From the NCBI GenBank assembly GCA_910591455.2, contig OU342820.1:3520070-3584069 (forward strand): 64,000 nucleotides of DNA, read 5' to 3'. The notes below the pieces were generated by a model, which did no database searches, was not told where the DNA came from, and saw only the letters and a program-made list of their open reading frames with translations. The stretch comes from Pholis gunnellus (lineage: Eukaryota; Chordata; Actinopteri; Perciformes; Pholidae). Made by a program: the position numbers and the translations under genes. Of the stretch, positions 49,771 to 63,100 are shown piece after piece (position 1 is the stretch's first letter; each line of letters starts with the position of its first letter).

Positions 49771-52700
49771 TGTGGGTGGGCATTTAATCACAGACCGTAT
49801 GTGGTCCGTCATCCCTCGGAGGGCGAGAGGGCAGATTAAATTAAAGCTTTAAAGCATCTCTGATTACACAGGCAGCATCTTGTGTGTGTGTACAAATCCA
49901 TCAACACGGGGTGTTAAAGTGTTATTTCTCTCTGGTACAACAGTCTGCTGGGCAGTAAACATGTGAGATTTGTTGGTGCATGACATATGGTTTAAATACT
50001 GATGTGTGTTTTTTTTTTATCAAGTTTTGGTTCAAAACGGGGCAAAACATGTTTGTAAAAGCCTGCCAGTAGTACACCCGCAACACAAACACACAGTGAA
50101 CATGTTTCAAATGTTTTTACTCAGGCTATTGGTAGAAATCTAAGGTGTATTTTATCCGTAACATTGTTGTAATATGACAGTAATGATGTGAGATAACTGC
50201 TGAGAAAAAAAGAAGTGAGAAGAGGGAGGCAGAAATCAATATGTTTCAGCCAAAAAACGACTTATTTTTCATATTGTAAGATTACTGTAATACACTGTGG
50301 AAACTACTGAGTTATGAGGCTTTATAATTCTTTTGTATTCTAAACGGTCAATTTACCTGAATTACAAACCATACAAACCATATTTTCTCTCTGACCTCTG
50401 GCAGTATTGTCATGGACATAGTTTTGGGTTTTATTTGTTGAGGTATCTGAGATTTCTACCTACATACAAATATGGAATTTAATTCAATTCTACTAACAAG
50501 TATTGTGTGTTGAAAAATAGAGCTCCATTTAAAAACTAATGTATGTGTGTGTGTTTAAAACACAGCAATCAGCCACACTGTCGACACAGTGACTCACTTG
50601 AGCACCAAATGAGTATTACTCCACCGCTGAAAAGAAATGCATTATTTACAGTGCTCAGCGGTTCTAGGACATTACCAAACACTGGAATAAAACTGAACTA
50701 CTAGTACCAGTGCTCAGTAGAGGGCTTGGGGCTGAGTGCCACAGACAGGGGTGTAGAAGTCAGAAATGACTGAGTTAGATTAACACATTGTTGGTTTTGG
50801 TCTGTTCATGGGATTTGTTAACGTTGAAGAAAAGTATAGAATATTACCAGCCTTATCCTTTAATGAGTATGTGAGGATGAAGTACCGGCCTGAGAAGGTA
50901 TTTAGTTAGGATGCAGTAACATCACCCTCATCCTTTAACAATCTCAACAGGTCCCCATTACTCTGGACATAAAGCAGTAACAGATAATGGATGGATGGAG
51001 GTTTAATCCCAAATAAAATTCCATTCACCTCCATTGTGGATATCACAAACCCTGGGGGCTTGTTCGACCCGCTGCCTTAAAAGTGTGAGTTAACCGAACT
51101 AAAGCTGAATAATTAGTTCAAAGTTCTTGCATGACTTGTGAAAAAGTTTAAACTTGAGAGAACAATAAACTTAAGATACCAACATATAAACTTAAGATAT
51201 AAAGTTGAATCAACAGCTGTTCAGTCAAGCTGACTCACTTTAAAGTCAGATTCATAATAATGAAAATAAACAACCGTGACTGAATTTAACATGTATTAAA
51301 GACACACAGCGAGTTTCCATTGTGTATTTTCTTTCTTAAAACTACAAAAAAGAGGAAACTCTGGAGAGTTTTAAACAATGCATGCTGGGAAGAGTGCAAA
51401 TATATGAATCACACGGAGCCCCTAATGTACCGCAAGATGATTTCCTTTTTTTTATCTTGTGCACAGAAGATAAAAAAGTAATTAACAAGATTTAAAAATA
51501 TATATATATCACCTTTCGGGACTTAAGCAGCTCCGTACAATCCTGATTCTTTAGAACCTTAATTTAATGAGCTGAGTGAACTCACAGCAGCAGCTTCATT
51601 CAACTCATCATTTTAGGTCAAACAAATTCGATTTCGAGGTTGAGTTTTTTTGAAGTACATATATTTACGTTAATCACAAACGATTATATTAAATGTTTTA
51701 CAGTGTAGATACCACTAGAGGTATGTTAGAATATTCTGTATGTTTTTGTCGTAGATCTGACAATTTAGGACAAGAACCTCAGTTCTCAGCGGGGTTTCTT
51801 TCAAATTGCACCTTCCTCCTCTTTTGTCTCAGTCCAGCTCTGAGCACTTTCTTTGTTCTGAGGTAGTTATCAGCATCCATACCGGCACATCTGCACACCT
51901 CCCGTTCATGCTAGCACAGTCACAAACTGAAGAGTTAAAGGGTTTAAAAAAAATTAAAATAAACTTCACACAACAGTAATTAACAAAGTGCTCAGTAGAA
52001 GTGACAGTATGTTAAATGCTCATTTTTCTCCTAACGGAATGAGAGGCTGCTTTGAAGCCTGGCAGACAGCTTGTGGGCACATGCCCCCCCCCCCGACAGG
52101 GTAGACACCCACAAATCCCCAGTGGTGCCACCCTGCCACCCCGGTGCCACACAGAGACTTGAAACGGCAAATTACAGTCAGTCGGGACAGTGGATTTGGA
52201 TGCAGAGTCAGGGTGGGCTCATTGGTGTGGTTGGATGTGTTGGCGAATTGTGGTTGTGTGGGTACAAAGTATTCATTTTAGTGATAGCTTGCTGTGTGTT
52301 TGTGTGTGTGTGGTCAGTGTCTGTGTTGTAACCAGGTCTAGTCAGCCCAACCATGTGATCTCCTGATTAGAATGTCACTACACAGCAGATTGTGAACTAA
52401 ACAGACTTTCGGATCCAGTCGCAGTATATTTTACTGAGGAGTAAACAAACCCTCGTATCACCCCACTGTTTTTATGTGCTGCACCTGAGTGAGATGTAGG
52501 GCTGGTGATGCGATACGTATCGCGATACAGGGGTTACGACTCAATATATTGCGATATACTGTAATCAAGGCGATGTATAGCATTTTTCCAATCTTATTTT
52601 TAGGAAAACTGTCATAGCATGAAGAAGACATCGCCATACGCATAAAATCGGAGTGATAAAAGTTGATTGATCAGAACAGTGGGATCGGCAATTGTGGTTT

Positions 52701-52975
52701 ATCACAACTCCTGTAACATCCAACATCAAAGCACTACTTTTTGGGCAATCTGAGCCACCGTCCGCCACGAATCTTTGCACGTAAGCTTTCAATTAAATCA
52801 CAAAACTAATGTGTATTGATATTTTCTTATACTTAAATTTCACCGTCATTTCTGTTCTGGCCTTCTTTTCAACAACCTTATCATTTGAAAAAAATGTTCC
52901 CTTCCCAATTCAAATACCTGAAATTAAGTATCACCGGATACCAAGTACTGATCCGATACCGGCATGTTAAAAACT
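49771..52975. other. Non-coding region
   Basis: No gene is supported. At about 52500-52560 the sequence AGGGCTGGTGATGCGATACG resembles the end of a dispersed DNA repeat. Another repeat-like block with GATCCGATACCGGCATG lies near 52950. Confidence 0.45.
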
Positions 52976-52977
52976 AT

Positions 52978-53011
<34 letters not shown>

Positions 53012-53042
53012 GTGTATATATATATATATGTGTATATATATA
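52976..53042. repeat. AT/GTAT dinucleotide tract
   Basis: A run of TA units broken twice by TGTG. It ends directly at the left border of the Tc1/mariner-type element, whose TA target is part of the run. Confidence 0.9.
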
Positions 53043-53411
53043 CAGGACTGTCTCAGAAAATTTGAATATTGTGATAAAGTTCTTTATTTTGTGTAATGCA
53101 ATTAAAAAAACAAAAATGTCATGCATTCTGGATTCATTACAAATCAACTGAAATATTGCAAGCCTTTTATTCTTTTAATATTGCTGATTATGGCTTACAG
53201 CTTAAGAAAACTCAAATATCCTATCTCTAAATATTAGAATATCATGAAAAAGTATACTAGTAGGGTATTCAACTAATCACTTGAATCGTCTAATTAACTC
53301 GAAACACCTGCAAGGGTTTCCTGAGCCTTGAAAAACACTCAGCTTGGTTCAGTAAACTAAATCACACGTATGGGGATTATCACAATATTCTAATTTTCTG
53401 AGACAGTCCTG
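53043..53411. mobile_element. Tc1/mariner-type MITE, 369 bp
   Basis: It starts CAGGACTGTCTCAGAAAATT and ends with the exact inverse, AATTTTCTGAGACAGTCCTG. The inverted match extends inward over TGAATATTGTGATAA. Both ends abut TA. No coding sequence is present. The TA target and terminal CAG..CTG fit a non-autonomous Tc1/mariner element. Confidence 0.92.
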
Positions 53412-54239
53412 TATATATGATATTAGCTCAATGCATAGACCAGCAATTTAGGCTGTATCAGAGGCCTTTCCTATACTAGTATCAATACCAGAGTTGCAAG
53501 GCAGGTACCCTAACAGTCTTTCAAAGGGACTGTCAAAGCTCCACCACACTGTCCGTCCTTCCAGCAGAGACACAGAGAGTCTGACAGTAAATACTAATGG
53601 CAATAAGTCGGTGTCCCCTGTCTCTCCACGTCACACACTCAAAAGCCACGAGGTCAGGTTTTCTACACTCGTTGCTCCCTCACTCTAACTTGATTTCACT
53701 AATGCTTGATTTACAGTGAGGACTCCAAAAATATGAGCTGACTACTTGATTTTCACATCTGGGAGGAGCTTCCAGCTGAGCTACTTATTAGACCTAACAA
53801 CAACATTCCCCCTTTCACAATGATTTGCTATATTTGACATTATTTTTCAGTTTAATGTATTTTTTGTGGGTAACAAACATGATGAGGTACATTGAGGGGG
53901 TTTTGGTCTCCAAATCCTTCAGAATAAAAGCATCCGATAGGAGAGTTGAGTCGTTTTTACGTCCCTGTGCCCTGATAATAAAAAACAAATGAAGAAAACA
54001 AATAATAATAATCTCTTCATTCTGCCAAAATCGCACGGCAAAGATGAACCTTGATGGTCTTTAAGTGCTGTGTCCTTTGCTCTATTATCATGAGGAGATA
54101 AACATCTGGTGAATTTTCTTTCGGGTGTCAATTTAGGCAGTGCAAAATTGGTGGGGACTTAAAATTTTCCTTGAACTGCAATAATTTAAAAGATAAATAA
54201 CTGAGTTAAAGTTACTGTGATGAACTTTCACTTTGTTTT
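53412..54239. other. Non-coding region
   Basis: No feature is supported apart from flanking repeats. Confidence 0.5.
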
Positions 54240-54510
54240 GACTTTGGCAGTCCCTGTAGTTAAAAGTGGTAGGGTTTCAGAGCACCAGATTCCCTTTAGA
54301 AAACCTCTCATTTTGCATCAAGGTCTGCCCCGCTCAGTCCTGGTTCCGGTTCCCCAGTGCCTCCCTTCCCTCCGGTGTCCAACGCGGCAGTGAGGCCGGA
54401 TCTAGGTCTGCCCAGATCTGGGTCTGTTGGTGGCTGCTGGAGGCCCCAATAGAGTCTGAGCTGAGGGAGTTTCTGGAGAATCTGCATGATTCCGACACAG
54501 TGACACCGAG
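54240..54510 (+). repeat. Dispersed repeat, copy B (partner at 17810-18010)
   Basis: It aligns with copy A at both ends (GGCAGTCCCTGTAG and CCAGATTCCCTTTAGAA at the 5' side, GAGTCTGAGCTGAGGGAGTT at the 3' side). It has an extra GC-rich middle of about 90 bp. Confidence 0.6.
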
Positions 54511-57500
54511 ATGACAAGTGTTGAGAATAACTCTGCAGAAATAGAATCTTCTCGCTGATGGTCTTACTTATGTAGGTCATAAAGAGGCATCGGTATTAAA
54601 TAACCAGTTAAAAGTTCCTCACAGTAACTTTTAATATCAGTGTCATAATTTATTAGCCATCCTGCTTCATTATTTTATTTGTCAAAAAAATTTAAAAAAC
54701 GTCAGACTTCCACCCCCCTTATTTTGAATGACAGGTGATCTCTGGGAATTGAAGTGCAGAAACTCCACAGCTGCTTATCGCCAAAATTGTGGCCAAAATA
54801 GAAAAAGACATGGAGCTTGTGGAACACCGCTTCAAGCTGGGGCAATTATTCATTAAAAATCATTTGTTTTTGGTTAGCGCTCTATGTCTTTTGGTAGGAG
54901 CAGTGATTGCTCCAGAAGAAATTGGTACCCATTTAATTCCCCTCACGACTTAACTTTGGATCCCAGCGTAGCTACTAGAAAACACCTTTTAGACACACAC
55001 ACAGTCACCGAAAACGCCCTCCTTGTATTTCATCCAAGTGTTCCTTTTTCTCTCTCTCTCTCTCTCTCTCTCACTCAGAACACCCGTCTCTTTTGTTTTT
55101 GCCTAAAATCTGGTGAAATTCCAACACGAGGCGAACAGGGCAGGAGAAGGACGAAGGAAAAACATGTTGGAATTTTTTTTTCCTCCTCTCAGATCTTCAG
55201 GGTTTCTCAGCAGCAATTACACAGAAGTGTTACCAGATGCGTCTCGCCATTGTCGGACCAAAAAACCACGTATCTGCACAAAGTCAGTCTGTCTTTCGGG
55301 ATCGGGAAAAGGAAATGCTTTTTTTTTTTTTTTTTAATTCAACGCCAATGCAGTTTTGAAATTTTCGCAATGGATATTTAGTAAAATACCTCGGGGGTTG
55401 ACGAGTCTCAGTCTGAGCAACAAACAACAGCGAAACATTCGCAGGGAGAAAAACACACACAAATGTTCTAACAGCAGCGTTTGGTTCCTGCAATCTTATC
55501 TCATCCTTGAGCCTTGACTCCGAGCTCTCTCCAATTAGTTTAAGAAAAACACACTTACATGGGCGCGCGCACACACACACAGATGCTCTTCACACACAGT
55601 TCTGCATGTGAATGGACGCACATATACGCGCATTCATGCATGGACAAGTTGTACATTTAGCTGTTTTTATCTGAAGTGCACACACATGCTTTGATATACA
55701 GTAAGTATGCAGGAATATATGCACTCACACACACTTACATAAAACTACATTTTTCACTCGCACAACATGAGTTAATCTCTCGCAATTTACTGTGTCATCC
55801 ATTCCACAGCTGAAACAATACTGAGAGTAAACATTATTTTATTTTAGAATAAAATGCCTCAGGCCATAAGTATCCAGAAGCTTTACTCGAATAAAAAGTA
55901 CCAATGCGACGATTTAAAAATACTCCACCATACAATTAGAAGTCCTGCATTCAGATATTTTAAGCATAAATGTCTTTGCAAAACATTTTGCCATTGCAAA
56001 ATGGCCGCTTTCATTCAGAGTGTATAAATATTATAGGATTGTTACCAGCGATGCATGCTGGAGCTGATTTATTTATGTCAGAGTTAAATATATCTATATA
56101 TATAATTCTATAAAGTAGAGTTTAATCTGCAAAAACTGTTTATAATTGAGTTCTAAAAACTGTGCAGTGAAATCAACCAGTTTTGAATTTGCTTGTTTAA
56201 AAAGGAGCGCATTTACAAATTTAAATAAGAATGAACAAGGCAGGTTGTGGTTCTATAATTATGAAAACGTTTTTTTTTTACTAAATGCTAAGTAGATATG
56301 CAAGGTTGAGATTTTTTTTTTATAAACTGGTGTAGGGTTTTTAACTTGAAGTTACTTTTAACTGGTTGTGAAAAAGTCTCAATTCATAACTGATGCCTCT
56401 ATATGTCCTATGAGACCATCAGTAAAAAAAATGGCTATTTCTATATTGATTGTCACTGGTGCCAATGGGTTTAATTCCTCGCAAAATCATGCAGGTTCGC
56501 CGGAACCTCCAGCAGTAAAATAAGAGGTTTTCTAAACCGCTTTTATCCACAAAGAGCACCAACATCAACACAAAATGAAAGTTCTTCGTAGTAGCTTTAA
56601 AAAGAAAATCAAAGGACTGAATTATAGACTAAGATGGCAAGATTAGAGGGATATTGCTTCATGTTTAATCTTAGTTAACTAGTAATTTATCGGGAGTCTC
56701 CAATAAATAGTCTGGCACATAATCCCCCCTCCCCCCCCGTAAAATGTGATTTGTTGTTTTCACACTTTGGTTTTTGTACAGAATAAACATAAAAGATATA
56801 GCGTGTTAAACAGTGAGCTTTAGAGGGGCTGGTAGTTGGACACCATTTGACGCGCCAGGCTGTCTGTTTCCCCCCCTTTTCCGGTCTTTATGCTAAGCTA
56901 CCTGCTGCTGGTTGTAGCTTCACATTTGACGTACAAACATGAAAGCGGTATCAATTTTCTTATCTACCTTCTGAAAGACGGTGGATGGGCAAATAAAAAA
57001 ACAAAACATTACTTGTATTCAACTTTCTTACTTTTATACCCTAAGTCTAGAATTTATTGAACTAAAATGTGCTACTTTTAAAAATATGTGCATACATACT
57101 GTGTGTGCATCACATGCTAAAACTCTTTGAATTTCAATGGCCAGGATTCAAACAACAGCAGAGCCAAAGACAGATCTACACTACGGGCAATTTAGCGATA
57201 ATCAACCAATCAAGAGGCTTGCTTAGCCCAACCGGTTGGCCCCGCCCACTGTGCAAGGCTAACGGAAAAAAAGTGAGATTATGTCAAATCAAATATTTCT
57301 GACACTGGTCGCTGCCTCACTGGCTTAACCTACGAGTGCATCAGCTTTCAGTCCTCAAATAGCGGGGAGCTGGGGACCGTTGGTTAAGGGAAACTAAATA
57401 CCTGTTGTGGGCACACAGAGGGATTATGGGTATTTTCAGTTATGTGGGTAAGCTCGACTTTCTGTCACGGCCGCTTTGGGGTTTTTATTCAGCGCAGGAA

Positions 57501-58996
57501 CATGTTTGATATGTACAAACACACGCAAAATTTGCATACTGTAAGCATGCACACACATCTCATCCACACATCACACCCCACTGCACACACACACTCTCAC
57601 TCACTCATTCACACACATACACACACACACACACACACAGAGAGAGAAGCTGCCTATGCTCTCAGTTTCTCCCACTGTCTCGAGGGACAAGGTAATTGCT
57701 GCGGAAGCCGAGCTACTGAGCGCCAGCCGTCTGTTTGGTTGATAGGGATCAGTGGCCAAAGAAGTGTGGAGTCTACAGAGTCCAAAGCAGAACTCTTCTC
57801 AAAACTTAGAACCCAACATAGTTTTCCACCGTTCATTTCTCTGGAACTTTCATTACCCCTCGCTTACTGGTTTCAGATGTTGGCTGCCTTGCTAAAGGTG
57901 TTTTCAGAAGGAAAGAGGGGCAAAATGTTCGCATCGAATCATGAGCAAGAAATTGACCACTGGCTTCCTCGTGCTTACGCACCAACACAGGCGTATCGTA
58001 AGCTAGTGTGGAGAATTACAGTATTAAGAAGTATTAGTAGTAGAATTTATAGCACCCTTAGTGGTGAATAGAAGTGTCACAATAATAAAATGTAAAATAT
58101 GTAAGAGTCACAAAATATTTACTGAAGAATGAATTATGTTTGTAATATGTTTACATGAAGGATATTATATGTTACAGTATATTGACATATTGAATGTATT
58201 GAAATCATGAATGCATAAACACTGGAGGAATTAAATACTGTAAAGAATAGCCATCAGGGAAAGTTAGGGAATTCAAGGCGAGGCTTTTCAGAGATGGAGG
58301 AGGAGAAGCGGAGACAACTGATGAGGAGCAGACTGCCATAAAACAACAGAGAGGACTCCTGGGTAGGACCATGCGGCCCCAGGTCAGAGGTGATGTCACA
58401 AGGAGCCCAGCCACTGAGATGAGCAGCGGATCGATGAAGGAGGGGTCAGATCAATCGGAAACCAATCACTGACCCCGGATGACGGCCTTTATGTTTTGCG
58501 ACGGCTTCGGACACTTTCCGGCTATGAAAGAACATAAAAAGAATGTTTGAGAGAAAAAGTTTCAGTTCTCTGCAATATTCGTTTTTCAGCTAACCGGCCA
58601 GGTCGGACCTGTGAGTGAAATTGCACGTGGACTCTGTTCTCGAGAACATTACCATGCATGGTGTATTTCAGATTGCGTTTGTAAAACATTAGGTTGCAAT
58701 TGAGTGCATCAGTTTGCATTGTTTACCTTCGTGGTTGCAGTTGTATCTGCTATCTTTTTATTAAATTACTATTTTTGACTTTTAATTGGATCCAGTTCGT
58801 TTTTGATTAGTCTCCGTTGCTGGAAGTCAGCAGCGGCGAAAGTTTGCAGCCTACCTCCTCTCGTGAAGTTCCAGCCTCGACACTAGCTAGCAACAGATGC
58901 TCTCTTTGATTTACTCTGTCACTTCCTTTCCCTCTATTTTGTTTAGCACACACGCAACTGCACTGCAAAGCTAATGGCATTCCCATCAGGATCAGC
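54511..58996. other. Non-coding region
   Basis: It holds CT, CA and poly-T simple runs (for example 55050-55073, 55320-55336 and 57618-57640). No splice-supported exon was found. The longest open frame (57442-58071) spans a CA repeat and shows no motif. Confidence 0.45.
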
Positions 58997-60136
58997 CAGT
59001 GGTGGGCCGTCAGGGCCTGCAAAGCCTTCTCTGCTGGCCTAAACAGAATCACAAAGTTATAGCTATATTATAATTTAATAACTTTTCTTAAATACACGAC
59101 ATGTATCATAATTTTAAAAAATATTTTCCCCATTATCTTATTTTCTCATTGCACAGCTACTGTGCTCCTCAGTTGCTCTGCTTCCAGTGCAGCTTGTTTT
59201 AAGTAGAGCTTTTATCCAATCAGATTTCACCTCTGTGTCTCTAGGTAGAAGAGAGGCCCCAGGCCTGCAAACTCACAAGTGAATCCATGTGCAGTTTAAG
59301 TGAATGGGGACGATATTGTTGAGTGTCATAGTCTTCAACCAATCAGATCTTTAGTTTAACATTCTTTGACGCGCCAGAGCGGCCTGCAGGCCTACAACTA
59401 CGTCAGCATTAGCAGCAGCGCTGCAGTGAGATTCTGTGCTGTGATTGGTCAGTGGGTGAGCACGTGACTGTCGTGAAACGAAACTTAACAGCAGAGGCTT
59501 AGTCGGAGTAGTGAGAGTTCATATTGAAAGATTTGAAAAAAATTTGCATTTTGCTTGGTGTAGATTTAAACATTTTTTTTACCTAGCTTTGTTTTTTAAC
59601 ACTCAATGGCTGAAGGAGGAGAAACGGATTTGTGAGTTGGGATTTAACCGTGGGATTAATCTTTGTCAACAAAGAAAAGAGGATGTGATCAGCATTTGGT
59701 AAGTCAACTGGTTCGTTTTTTTACATCTAATATCTGAATGGCCCTTGAGTGTGTAGCAGAATGCGTGTTGCTGCTGTTGTTTTTCCGTTATGCTAGTTAG
59801 CGCAGCCTCCCAGAACACTTGCGGAGCATCAGCTGTTTTTTGTTGTGGTTCTTTTTGTTCCGGTTCAGAGGTCACACAGACCACTGTCTCCTAGTGAGCG
59901 CAGAACATTTTATATTTCCTACAATTTAAGCTTCTGTATTTTCCAAATGCACTTGTATTATTCAAACGTATTGTTCGGTTTGTAAGCCTCGTACCAAACG
60001 GTTTAATACAAATACGTAACGTTATATAGTTACAGCCCAAGAAACGAATAATAACTCTAGCTGTGGCGCCATCATGTGGTTATAAGGTGGTGTTTCAGCA
60101 GTGAGGCCCAGGTATAAAATGCACGGGCCGCCACTG
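58997..60136. mobile_element. hAT element, 1140 bp, deletion derivative with intact 8-bp target duplications
   Basis: The left end is CAGTGGTGGGCCGTCAGGGC and the right end TATAAAATGCACGGGCCGCC then ACTG. The outer 12 bases are inverted copies. The 8-bp direct repeat GGATCAGC flanks both sides (58989-58996, 60137-60144). A short start ATGGCTGAAGGAGGAGAAAC followed soon by a stop may be the remains of the transposase start. The right part is homologous to 5270-5469 of the older hAT copy. It also includes a segment like that of 34406-35256. Confidence 0.9.
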
Positions 60137-63100
60137 GGATCAGCCATACCTTTTAGCAAACGTTAGCATGTTAACAGGCTAGACTAACATGGTAAACCTG
60201 CCAAACATCAGCATTTTAGCATTGTAACTGTGAGCGTGTTAGTGTGTCGATGCCAGCATCTGGCTAACAGCAGCACTGTGCCAACGAACAGCCTCCTGGA
60301 GCTGCTAGCGTGCTATCAGGGCTCGACCCTGAGAAGCTGTAGCGAGCTATTGATGAGAGGAGTGATATCACGTGAAAGGCTTTATTTTTTTTCCCCTCAA
60401 CTGACTGACTGACTGACTGACCCCTGTGTGCCGTATGCAAACAAAGTTTCACCGCCTCCACTCATCAACCATCTGTTCAGATCTTCTTCAGTGACCTGCG
60501 CGGGGGAATTTAGATTCTGTGCTCCCCATTTGACACAGTCAGGGTGTAAGCACATCGACGTTCTTCAAAGATCGAAGTTCGGACCCCATCACCTTCAGAT
60601 CCTAAAAAACAAATGTATGTATGCATTTGCCACAATAGTTTTTTTTTCATTCTAATGTGATTTCTCCAGATGCACAAAAATGATATTAATAACAATCCCC
60701 AACATTACAGCCACTGTACCACACAGTGATTACTGCATGCTGCTACGACTGCCAGGTCCTTCATGCTGAAAGTGGAATTGTTGGCAAATGCCTTGTCTTC
60801 AGCTGCCTGCTCACATAGTTAGATAGTTAATTAGGTGCAGAGTTTGACTTGATTCGATAAAATTAATTTGCCTTGGACCGTCCTCTGGTTGTTAGGAGTG
60901 ATTCATTAAAAGTAGATGGAAGAGATGTGAAAAAGATTGTTTTAAAAATAAAAAAGTAAGAGTCCCCCACTGTATTTGCAACCACGGAATTACCACATTT
61001 AGCAGCATGTTGGTGTACACATAAACAAGTTATGATACAACTGGCTGTTGAATCATACCTCGAGCCAAGCGAGAGAGTTTTAACTCTGGGATTCAGTCGT
61101 GACCATTGAGTGTGAGAACACTGGAGCGAAGAGAGAGAAGAAGGCAAAGAGTGAAACAGAGAAACCAGAAGTAGGAGAGATGACCAAAAGAAAGTCATAG
61201 AGCGAGACAGAAGAAAGAAGGAGCTAAATCATGAGCAAGCTTGTTGATGCTGAAGTGAAACTAGTGACTCAGCACTAGGGCCTCTTGAGAATGTAGTCAT
61301 GCAGCAGATTCTGGTATTCTAGGGAGTTTTATTTGAGCGTGGGCGTTTTGTGCGAGTGTGTGTTCATTAGGTGTTTTCCATAAATGTAAATTTTGCAAGG
61401 AGGATTCACTTTTTTTTTACCATTGACCATTCCAATAAAGACAAATCAACCCCCGCCGCTCAGCTTTCACATTAGTAATGTTGTTTCGTAAGTGCACTTG
61501 CGCCATCATTTATGTCACGTTCGTTTATCTTGCCGCTAAATTAAAGAACCGGGCTACCAAATTGTAGCGCATATGCAGAGTTCGGAGGAGGCCGGCAGCG
61601 TTGAAAATAAGCCCGCACTTTCAAAACTACAACAATGTTCCAGCTTTAAGTGTGATGGGCTGGGACGTCTGTCAATCAAGTTAAAAAATACCCTCAAACT
61701 TTGGTTTAGCCTAAAAGCATGAATCAATAATGAAAGAAAAACAATAACATTTCATCATCTTATAAAATGATTATGGTGTCTATAGATGTCTACACATCTT
61801 GCAGACACAGAAACATTAGCATTCACTTGTTGTGTCCCTGACCAACTGATGAAATGAAGTCCACTACTCACTCTACTTTTAGCTCTGTTTTGGTCTCCAC
61901 CAACTCCAGAGGGAAATATTTGGCCCTTTAGTTTGCTAGACCTTCCACTATGGTCACCATTTAGTAGTCCATTTGGCTAGTCCGATTCAGATTAAAATTG
62001 TTACTTTTATATTTTTATTTAGTCTGGTTCCATTTCACAGTGCACAAATTAAAGTAAAAAAAAAAGAAAAATATATATATATATATTATTTGCTGAGGGT
62101 CGTGTACGAAGGAGTATTGAGAGCTTCCACTGCAGGGAATCGCCGACTTTGAAATATATCTGTTGAAGTTTTTTCACCTCGCCTCGGCACCGATCTACTC
62201 TGCATACAAAGTCCTTCTGCTCCAAGTTTGTCTAGAATGGCTTTACCAACGTGACAATTTTTGTGGACTTTATTCAGCATATTTTCTGTTCTCTTCCGCC
62301 CAGATGGCTAACGCACATCGGACTTCTGCAAAAGTCCAAGTCAGTCCTCTCAAACTCATGTTAGTCGTTTTACCTGTGTCCATATCAAAAAATGCCTGCG
62401 TTCACAACTGCCCAAACAAACGAGTTTGATTAAAACGGAGAAAAGAATTCGCTCGTAAAAGCTGCTAACTTCGTCTGTCTACCGTTTTGTTCAGGGCAGC
62501 TCGTGCTTTCAAGCGTAAAAGTGGGTTTTGTCAAAGATTTTTAAGTAAAAACAGCTGCCCTTTGTGGCTGGAAGTCTGAGGTTCACGCCTGCAACTGCAA
62601 CCCTCAACAATAGTATTACCATTGCAGTTAATTGCGTAATTAAACAATAACTCCACACAGATCCCACACATTGTTTCACCACTGTCCTCTTTTGTTTGAC
62701 CAGTGAGTGACATGCTAAAGTACTTCTTCTTTGTCGTGTGGTTGTTAAGACTTTTGTCTTTTCGTCCACACTGACTTGCTGCAACACACTATAAACTGTC
62801 GTCGTCAGCGTAGCATCTGGGTGGCTTGAGAGGGTGCGGCATAAACAGCACTCCGGTTTGATTTGATCCCCTCCACATTGAGAGGACGGCTGCACATGGG
62901 AGGACAGCGTGTTGAGTTCCGAAAGCCAAATTGAAGAGTGGGTTAGCAGAAGCCACGCCAACAACAGCGCAACTGAGAGACACTAACATTTATGTAGAGA
63001 AACCACACACACACACACACACACACACGGATGCACATATTCTGGGTTATGCGGTTGCATAGGAGAAATGGTTAAATTTACACGGACAAGCCAGATACAC

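Noticed and set aside
49265..49852. Several overlapping 168-195 residue open frames on both strands (Cys-Leu rich, and Thr-Asp-Arg-Gln rich)
   Set aside because: They exist only because the CTGT/CTGC tract has no stop in any frame. There is no codon structure, start context or conserved motif.
57442..58071. 209-residue plus-strand open frame
   Set aside because: It spans a CA microsatellite, shows no recognisable domain, and has neither splice nor promoter support.
58074..58830. Possible solo LTR
   Set aside because: It has a TG-like beginning and a loosely promoter-like body, but no matching target duplication, primer site or second copy could be seen.
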